Notes under the pieces: generated by a model
Told to the model about the DNA's origin: nothing
The model's input: the letters and a program-made list of their open reading frames with translations, nothing else
The model's database searches: none
Translations under genes and position numbers: made by a program
NCBI GenBank assembly: GCA_019395295.1
Contig: CM033347.1
Coordinates: forward strand, 27,048,607 to 27,112,606
Direction: 5' to 3'
DNA: 64,000 nucleotides
DNA from: Osmanthus fragrans
Taxonomy: Eukaryota; Streptophyta; Magnoliopsida; Lamiales; Oleaceae
Part shown: positions 56,445 to 64,000 of the stretch, piece by piece
How the letters are laid out: every line of letters starts with the position of its first letter
Position numbering within the stretch: position 1 is the stretch's first letter

Positions 56445-57026
56445 TCTCTAAAATCATTGTCCAAAACATAAGATTTGGAGAGAGAGAAAACAATAGAGGC
56501 CCTCCTTTGTAGGAGGCAAGTGTGTGGGAGGAAGGCCATATCTTTTGTAAGATGGAAAAATTACATTGCAAAGTCTTCTCTCTCTCTCTCTTAACTTTGC
56601 AGACCCTTCAAACAAATCTTCATTCAGGTACATTTCTCTCTCTAAACAATGCATCGTAGGATTAATCAAATCATAAGTTGTTTGTGTTTAAGGGTGTTTT
56701 GCTTTGGAATAAAGAAAGAGGATTGAATGTTTTATGTTTATGTATGCATGTACATAATGTTTGGTGCATGATTTGTTTTGTATAATCTAGAACATTAATT
56801 CTCTCTCATTATAGGATTAATCAAATAATCTGTTTACAGAAATAAAGAAATTGTTTATGATTTAAAATGTAATGTTATAATCTGTCTACAGAAATAAAGA
56901 AATTGTTTGGAATTATATGTATGTATTTAGGTGCAGTGATTTGTTGTGGCGAGCAGTTTCCGGGGGAAAGTTTGAGTTTCCGGCCTGTTTTTGATCGGAA
57001 ACTTCACCGGAAAACCATATTGAAAA
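56445..57026 (+). promoter_or_regulatory. 5'UTR of PERK with an intron
   Basis: A CT-rich (TCTCTC) leader at about 56577-56592. A likely UTR intron is 56628-56930 (CATTCAG|GTACAT ... ATTTAG|GTGCAG). The remaining leader runs to the ATG at 57027. The intron contains a 30-bp direct repeat (ACAGAAATAAAGAAATTGTTT at about 56837 and 56889). Confidence 0.55.
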
Positions 57027-59959
57027 ATGGCATTGCCTCCTGAGGCTGCTACACCACGAGTTTTTAATAAAGATTCTCCACCATCTCCACCACCACCTTC
57101 AACCGATTCATCGCCTGCTCCAAATTCATCTTCTCCACCGCCAACAGACACTTCTCCTCTGCCTTCTGATGATTCCCCGCCACCACCCCCACCACCAACA
57201 AAAGAATCTTCCTCAGAACATACCCCTTCAACACCTGAAAAACCCAAGTCACCACCACAGAAGGGATCGCCTTCTCCTCCAACTTCATCGCCTACAACTC
57301 CCGCTCCTCCTGGTTCTCCTCCTACACATGCCTTATCTCCACCATCACATCACTCGCCGTCACAGAAGTCGCCCGATTCCAGTGTCTCTGGTGGTGGTGG
57401 TTCATCGCCGTCTCCATCATCTGATTCCTCTTCTTCAGGTGTACCGATCATTGTCGGGATTATCGTTGGGGGGGTATTGATTGTTGCCTTATTCGCCATT
57501 TGCCTAGCATGTTCAAAGAGGAAGAAGAAACGGACATACTATCCTGCACATCCAGGCAAAGGTGCAATTTTCTCATTTTATATTTCAACTCGGCTTGATT
57601 CACATGCTCAATTCTCATAAACTGATTGCAACGGCACTTGATATCATGACCTTTATACGCTCTGATACCGCGTTGAACTAGACCCTGCTAAAAGTTTAAA
57701 ATGTAAAGAGATGACACGTTTCTTTATTTAATTTAGTTTGCAACATTTCTCGTCAGTTGTTCGTCGTGTTTGTTTTCTGAAATTGCCTCGATTTTTTGCT
57801 TTCAGGTGGTGACAAATACTACAATGGCAACTCAGACCACATTGTTAAGCTTCCTCCACCACAGGGTGTTATGGGGACACCAGTAGGTGGTGCTGGAGGA
57901 TGGGGGGCACCAATACCACCGGGAAACACCAGTAGTGAATTTAGCTCCGGGCAACACCATATACCTTTGCCATCTCCATCACCTAACATGGGCATGGGTG
58001 GCTTTTCCCAGAGCCAGTTCACTTACGATGAACTTGCAACAGCAACAGGGGGATTTTCTCAAGCCAATTTGTTAGGACAAGGTGGATTTGGGTACGTACA
58101 CAAAGGTATTTTACCGAATGGAAGGGAAGTTGCGGTTAAGAGTCTCAAGTCGGGCAGTGGACAAGGAGAACGAGAATTCCAGGCCGAGGTTGAAATCATT
58201 AGCCGTGTCCATCATCGTCACCTCGTGTCCCTTGTTGGATATTGCATTGCTGATGGACAAAGAATGTTGGTGTATGAATTTGTTGCCAATTCGACCTTGG
58301 AACACCACCTTCATGGTAAGTTCTATGCTGTTACGTCACAAATCACGAAATTTTGTTGTTTTTCCTCTGTCCTTAAAATGAAATTTGAACTTCTATAACC
58401 GATGTCCAAGTTACGATACTCAATTACTCATGTAACTCTTAGCTATATAATGTCGTGTTTTACTTATGAAATGTGTCGTAGGGAATGGTCAGCCAGTGAT
58501 GGACTGGGCGACTAGGCTTCGTATAGCGGTGGGATCTGCTAAGGGGCTTGCTTATCTGCATGAAGACTGTATAGATTTCTACCCTTCTTCCCTCTTTCTT
58601 TATGAGTACCCAAATTGTTATGAATATTTTTTGATATGTCATGTGATTGCAGGCCACCCTCGGATCATCCACCGAGACATCAAGGCTGCAAATATCCTTC
58701 TTGACAACAATTATGAGGCCATGGTAATATATATAAAGTACTATTGGCATGTTTTGTATGCTACACAATTAAGAAAGAGAACGAAGTTCAAATCTTGTCT
58801 ACTATATATTCAGGTGGCAGATTTTGGGTTGGCTAAGCTTTCTTCGGATAATTTTACTCATGTTTCCACACGTGTCATGGGAACTTTTGGGTACGACGTA
58901 CTTAGCCTATACTCTAATTGTCATAGTAGAACTCAGATAATTTTTTTCCGTGTTAGAAGCAAAAAGAAAGGGCATTTACAGTCTGGAAATTAATTGTTTA
59001 TTGAAATGCAGGTACCTAGCTCCCGAGTATGCATCAAGTGGCAAACTAAGTGAAAAATCTGATGTTTTCTCGTTCGGGGTAATGCTCTTGGAACTCATAA
59101 CGGGGCGACGACCTGTGGATCTTATGAATAGAATAATGGAAGACAGCTTAGTAGATTGGGTTTGTTCTTGATTCTGCTTTTGGAAATTCTGATGAATTAT
59201 TTTTTAATTGATATAAGAAAAATAAAATTTTCTTAATTGTTTTTCCTATATAATCCTGTGAATTCAATTTATTTTGGCAATGTGCAGGCTAGGCCACTTA
59301 TGGCTCAAGCTTTGGAAGATGGAGACTACAATGAGCTCGTGGAGCCACGCCTTGAAGGTAACTTCGTCCCCCAGGAGATGGCTCGAATGGTAGCCAGTGC
59401 AGCTGCTAGCATACGCCATTCTGCCAGAAGGCGCCCGCGGATGAGCCAGGTAAACTGGTTTGTAGGATTGAAGAGTATGGACAGTGTTACTTCATGAACG
59501 TTTGGTAGAGCTTAGATTATAATTTAAACCAGTCAAATATACCTTTTATCTATACATTTCTTAAGATCTACAACTTATATATCAAACATGCCGTCTTTTA
59601 TTACATGAAGTTCCTTTTACTTTTTCCCTTTTTAATGTTGTATGATGTCACGAAACCTATGTCAGATTGTACGTGCTTTGGAAGGAGACTCATCCCTCGA
59701 TGACTTGAGCGAAGGAGGGAAATTCTCAAGCCAGGGTGGCCTGAGTGCAGCACATAACCATGGTGGGAGCAACACTGATATCTACGACACTCGTGCGTAC
59801 AATGCTGACATAACGAAGTTCAGGAAAATGGTGATTTCAAACCCGGAAAACGCAAGCAGCGAATATGGAGCAACAAGTGAGTACGGCCTCAATCCATCCT
59901 CATCAAGCAGCGACTCCAGAGAACTCGCTGATTCAGTTCCGCACAAGCAAAAATCATAG
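57027..59959 (+). CDS. PERK: Proline-rich extensin-like receptor kinase (PERK), 627 aa, 8 exons
   Basis: Exons: 57027-57561, 57806-58315, 58482-58568, 58653-58723, 58814-58890, 59012-59159, 59288-59449, 59666-59959. All have GT-AG and the phases join exactly. Residues 1-138 are a Pro/Ser-rich extensin-like outer domain without a classical signal peptide. 139-163 is the membrane span (VPIIVGIIVGGVLIVALFAI), followed by SKRKKKR. A Gly/Pro linker leads to the kinase domain: FTYDELATATGGFS, the loop GQGGFGYV near 268, VAVKSLK lysine near 290, HRDIKAANILLD, DFGLAK, APEYASSGK, HSARRRPRMSQ. All catalytic residues are present. The C-terminal tail reads VRALEGD and then ends HKQKS. PERKs are plasma-membrane kinases linked to wall sensing and growth. 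Length and order are normal for the family. Confidence 0.95.
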
Positions 59960-60860
59960 AGCAATACACGACCCAAACAGCTTTAAGTGCGAGTTCGAAA
60001 TTCAATATTAGATCGTACTAGGCACTACTATGATATACAAGCAAAAACTAGATGCAAATCGATATCGTTTTACGGCTAATCTTCGTTTATTCTTGGTTTC
60101 ATGGTGAATATGCATATACAGGCATATACATGAAGTTGGATTTGCCTTTGTTTTATTGTTTAAACTTTGGGGGTAATATAGCTCAAGATGCTATGTGAAC
60201 TTCAAAAACTATAATTCATATCATTTTGTTATCATTAGTGTGATATGAAGGAATGGATTGAAAATTTTGTTGTAATGTAGCTGGTGCATTTTAGAAATTA
60301 TTGTGAAAAATTTGTTTATTCTGCGTGTGGAAGCGGTTTTTTACTACAAACTTATTTATCAGAGTAGAATGCTAGCTTAACTATGTCATAGTTTGCTATT
60401 CTAAAGTAACAAGTGTCACATAAACTACATTTTAGGTTAACAATGTCAACAATCTCAAGTCAATTGCGTGCTTTATTATTGTAACATTCAAATAACATTA
60501 TTACACGAATGTACATTTTATCGGAAAAGTAATTTGAGAATAATCGAGTCAATTGAATTCAAAATATCTTTCAAGACATTTTTACTCACCCTAGTGCTCA
60601 AGCTTACGAGCGATTCTCTCTCTTGATAAAACGAATTTCATTCCTACAGACACAACATCCCAATCACTTAAAGAACTAGTGACAAAACTTGTGTCTTTAT
60701 CACTGAACTTTGACCCGGACGTTAATGAGATTTCATTAGCCTCGTCGGAATATTCATTGGCATGTAAAAGAGATGCCTTAACTATAGCAAAATTCTATGT
60801 TGGGTAACGAAAATAAAACACACAAATTTATGTTGGGTAACTGCCATGCCATTGGAAATA
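59960..60860. other. PERK 3'UTR and intergenic DNA
   Basis: Likely 3'UTR to about 60300. After that there are no frames or element ends that can be supported. Confidence 0.5.
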
Positions 60861-60868
60861 GGGAGAGC

Positions 60869-61033
60869 TCCTACGATAAGAGAAGTCACAAGGAGAGTGG
60901 ACGAGAAAGATCTCGTGATTGCTCCAATGAGAGACCAAGTAATTGCGATCATAGATACAATAGACACCACATGGTCGAGATAAAAATAGATGAGGATGGT
61001 TATGGACGTGGTTACTATCCTCGATATGGTCAT
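60869..61033 (+). pseudogene. Orphan Arg/Ser/Tyr-rich exon-like fragment
   Basis: An open stretch (part of the frame 60797-61087) reads ESSYDKRSHKESGRERSRDC, then HRYNRHH and GYGRGYYPRYGH. It ends exactly at a consensus donor, CAT|GTAAGTCT (61034). The composition is that of an RS-like RNA-processing protein. No other exon is visible on either side within 1 kb, so it is likely a gene piece carried here by an element, or a degraded gene. Identity is not known. Confidence 0.35.
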
Positions 61034-61319
61034 GTAAGTCTCAAGATGCTTGTACCTCTTTTATCCCATGCTTGTGAATGTGTATAATTTGTCACATTTT
61101 TGTGAGATTTGTAAGTACTATCCATTTGTTCATTATTTTTAAAATTTTTAATTTAAATCATTTATAAATACTTCCGAAACCTTATCACATTTCTCGTTTG
61201 GAATACACCAAGTGCATTGTCCGAAATGTTTTTCTTGAACCTTCCCTAACCATAGATTTTGGATGAATACACATCTCTACAACTACAAAGGTGGTCAAAA
61301 TCCAAAATAAAACAACTAT

Positions 61320-61690
61320 TCATAGCCTATATTTGATGGTGATTAAAATTAGATTTTTAGTAGATTAATAGATTTTGATAAAAGTTAATCAAATGTATGT
61401 TTGAAAGTTATGGATCTTATAAAATGTGAGATTGAAAAATTATGAATTTTATAGAATGTGTAATTAAGCCCCTGTTTGATAGCCATTTTTAAGGAAAATG
61501 AATTTTTTTGATGGTGAATGTGATTGAAAAAGAAGGAAAAATTATTGATGTGATGGAAAATATTATTTTATTGAAGAATGTGTGGTTGAAAATGAGTAGA
61601 AGAATGAGAATGAAAAAAAATGGATACCAAACAGGGGCTAAAATTAATTATTGACTCTGACTTTCAACTTAGATGAATTTAACTAGTGGT
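61320..61690. repeat. Family T1 MITE split by a T2 MITE
   Basis: The T1-like sequence to 61467 (ATAGAATGTGTAATTAA) resumes at 61639 (TAAAATTAATTATTGACT). The break is filled by 61468-61638. Confidence 0.6.
61468..61638. repeat. Tourist-like MITE, family T2, best-preserved copy
   Basis: 171 bp with a perfect 11-bp TIR, GCCCCTGTTTG and CAAACAGGGGC, and TAA at 61465-61467 and 61639-61641. The inside matches the 50688-50871 and 21355-22955 copies. Confidence 0.88.
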
Positions 61691-62126
61691 ACATAATTTG
61701 GATTACCTAAGAATATCCACACTCTCACATGGAGGGTCCACTCGAATAAAATATTCTTACTTATTAGAGTGGGCCTCCACCTATGTGAGGGTAGGACACT
61801 TTGATTTAAATAAAATTATCTATCACTGGCATGATTCTAATTAAAATCTAATCAAAAGTCTCAATCGGTGGCTCTCCTGAAATGACAATTTTCATGGCGA
61901 AATATAAATTACGTTTCCCGCCCAACGCCATAGCCATTAACTTGTAATGATCATATCATATTATTATACCCAAAAAATTAGGAACCGCCCTCGCTGTACG
62001 CTCTCCAATCCCATCTTGGGGGTTTTTTACACAAATGCTATTTCTCTCACACTTTCTTTGAGGAGGGGAAATATATAGTTTTTCTTAATTTTTATATCTG
62101 ATTCATGATTTTATTTTGATCTGTAG
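61691..62126 (+). other. Region upstream of the first visible DDM1-like exon
   Basis: No frame matches the usual DDM1 N-terminus. A possible leader (about 61980-62085) is followed by a pyrimidine-rich tract ending CTGTAG at 62126. The first coding exon may be missing or lie in a form I cannot recognise. Confidence 0.4.
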
Positions 62127-64000
62127 GATACCTGCAAAGAGGCAGTTGGAGATAAGCCAGAGGAAGAACCATTACTTCACGCAGAAAATACTGATTCTCC
62201 TATTATTTTAAAGAGCATGGCAGAAGAGGAAGAGAAGCTGATGGGAGAGCGGCTTAAGGAAGAAGAGGAAAAGATGAATGAGCCTAAGGAGGAACCTCAC
62301 TTGAATGACATCCAGTTCAATATTGGTTTTTGCTAAGAATTGGTGTTTGTATTTGTCAGAATGGCTTGGAAAATGACGACCAAACTGTTAAAGAAGGCAA
62401 CAAGGGACGAGGTTCAAAAAGAGAGGCTGGCACAAGTTATAATACTGTAAATAATCTTTTTAATCCTTTACTGTTGAGCTTAAGAATTTAGTGTCTCTCT
62501 TTATGACCTGAAGACTTGAGTTATAAAGTGCATGCTAGATTGCCAGGTCAAATTGCTGGATGTAATGAATAGTCAATATTGTTTAATATAATAGACTAAT
62601 GTTTGGCACTATTTTTACACTTGTACTTCACTTTGATAGTGATCTAATCTCCTCTTCTATGTTTGAAAGCTTTGCACCGTTGTATCTGAGATTGATTTAT
62701 TCATCTAATCATCTTAATATCAGGATAGCATTTCCATTTTTCTCATTAGCATATCTTTCTGAAAACAGTATCGGGGTTTGGCTCTTATAAAATACTGTAT
62801 ATAGAGTTTTTTATGATTGTTATGGGGAATATAAAGGACAATTGGAGCTGTAATTTATGATAAACTGGTTTCTTCTTTTTTATTCTTATTATTATTTTAT
62901 TTTATTTTGTTAATGAGTTTTGCTTCTTTGTGCGGATGAGGGGTTACTTAGATATCCTGCATTGCATGCCTTTGTAGAAGAAGGCCAAGAGAGCTGTTGC
63001 AGCCATGCTCACAAGATCTAATGATGGTGTCCCTGCAGAAGATTCAATCCTCACAGAGGAAGAGAGAGTTGGGAAAGAGCAGGCTGAACTGGTACCTTTA
63101 TTAACCGGTGGAAAGCTGAAGTCTTATCAAATTAAAGGTGTAAAGTGGATGATCTCGTTGTGGCAAAATGGGCTAAATGGAATCCTTGCAGATCAAATGG
63201 GACCAGGAAAAACAATTCAAACAATTGCTTTTCTTGCACATCTCAAAGGAAATGGGTTAAATGGACCTTATATCCTCTTTCTACTCTTTCAAATTGGATG
63301 AATGAGATTGCAAGTTACTGTCCTGTTGTTTATTGTGTCATATGTTATGAAAGTAAAGTACTGAAAGAGGATCTACTTTTCTAATAGTTCAAGTTACACC
63401 ATTTAGTACCATTTATGTATTTCAATCTGACCGTTCTTTTGCAATTTGCTTAGGTTTACGCCTTCACTGTATGCAATCATTTACCATGGCGATAAAAAGA
63501 CTAGGGATGAAATTAGAAGAAAGCACATGCCCAAAATAATAGGGCCCAAATTTCCAATTGTAATTACTTCTTATAAAATTGCACTAACTGATGCACGGAG
63601 ATACTTGAGGCATTACAATTGGAAATATGTTGTGGTTGATGAGGTATATTTCAGTTATTATTATTATTATTTTTTTGGATCTCATTCCTTGAAGTTTAAG
63701 TAATGTATTTGAACTGCAGCTATAATGAATTATATAATTATTCTTGAAGGGGCACAGGTTGAAGAACTCAAAATGCAAACTGGTGAAGGAATTGAAACAA
63801 TTACCTATTGAGAATAAGCTTTTATTGACAGGCACACCTCTGCAAAACAACTTGGCTGAGCTTTGGTCATTGTTGAATTTCATTCTTCCTGATATATTCT
63901 CGTCACACGAGGAATTCGATGAGAGTTTTAGGAATCAAAATTTTTGTAATTTTTATATATTTCTTTATACAGAGATGGAAGAATACATATAGGGGCTGTG
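62127..64000 (+). pseudogene. DDM1: DDM1-type SNF2 chromatin remodeller, decayed and cut by the window edge
   Basis: Exon-like blocks are 62127-about 62322 (acidic helical N-terminal part, ILKSMAEEEEKLMGERLKEE), 62360-62446, 62978-about 63319, 63454-63643 and 63750-about 63919. They give KKAKRAVAAML, LLTGGKLKSYQIKGVKWM, ADQMGPGKTIQTIAFLAHL, YAIIYHGDKKTRDEIRRKHM, VVVDE|GHRLKN and LLTGTPLQNNLAELWSLLNF, an ordinary DDM1 order. DDM1 is an ATP-dependent nucleosome remodeller needed for DNA methylation and transposon silencing. Damage: the block between exons 1 and 2 that normally carries the leucine-rich helix is missing; motif I reads MGPGKT, not MGLGKT; a deletion after GPYI shifts the frame; the donor after EIAS is not GT at the expected place; the frame after HEEFDE runs into non-coding DNA. 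It could be a second, dead copy. Confidence 0.78.

Overview
This is nuclear DNA from a flowering plant, most likely a eudicot. The signs are intron-bearing genes with GT-AG junctions, AT-rich intergenic DNA, Tourist and hAT miniature elements, and plant-only families (pBrp, PERK, F-box, DDM1). There are no bacterial operons, no CRISPR and no rRNA or tRNA genes. The species cannot be named from the sequence alone.

Host genes, all on + except where noted. (1) 2863-11466: the 3' part of pBrp, a plant-specific TFIIB-related factor. Its last visible intron is 7.7 kb long and holds a full-length antisense LINE at 3530-9237 with a 13-bp target duplication. (2) 14406-16705: a complete two-exon ANP32-like acidic leucine-rich nuclear phosphoprotein. 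(3) 47.0-53.4 kb: an F-box gene with a 5'UTR intron, a 3-kb intron full of small elements, and one frameshift in an A7 run. (4) 57027-59959: a complete eight-exon PERK receptor-like kinase. (5) 62127-63919: the 5' half of a DDM1-type SNF2 remodeller, broken in several places and probably a pseudogene.

Between these genes the window is a nested graveyard of mobile elements, many with precise edges. hAT elements: 1188-1949, 17960-18225, 18640-19440 (perfect 8-bp TSD) and 50970-51435. 19.6-20.8 kb: an inverted-repeat element carrying a 100-bp minisatellite. 21074-21233: a tRNA-derived SINE. 21355-22955: a Tourist MITE split by a MULE-like element whose arms are themselves palindromes. 24728-26365: a solo LTR with TG...CA ends and TSD CCTAT. 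27206-31122: a Tourist MITE split by hAT DNA that includes a decayed BED-finger transposase.

From about 31.2 to 46.9 kb lies a decayed endogenous pararetrovirus. It is cut twice: by a MULE (31510-34088, perfect 9-bp TSD) that carries an intact GRF zinc-finger ORF and a broken PB1-like MULE protein, and by a 9.6-kb Ty3/gypsy chromovirus (36834-46395, perfect 5-bp TSD, 2.18-kb LTRs).

I see no clear new defence or metabolic system. The most distinctive items are the MULE with its small zinc-finger membrane-protein ORF, the twice-interrupted pararetrovirus, the decayed DDM1 copy (DDM1 being a silencer of transposons), the palindrome-within-palindrome MULE-like element, and a degenerate TGTGAC repeat array. 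Several frameshifts sit in homopolymer runs, so some breaks could be assembly errors.
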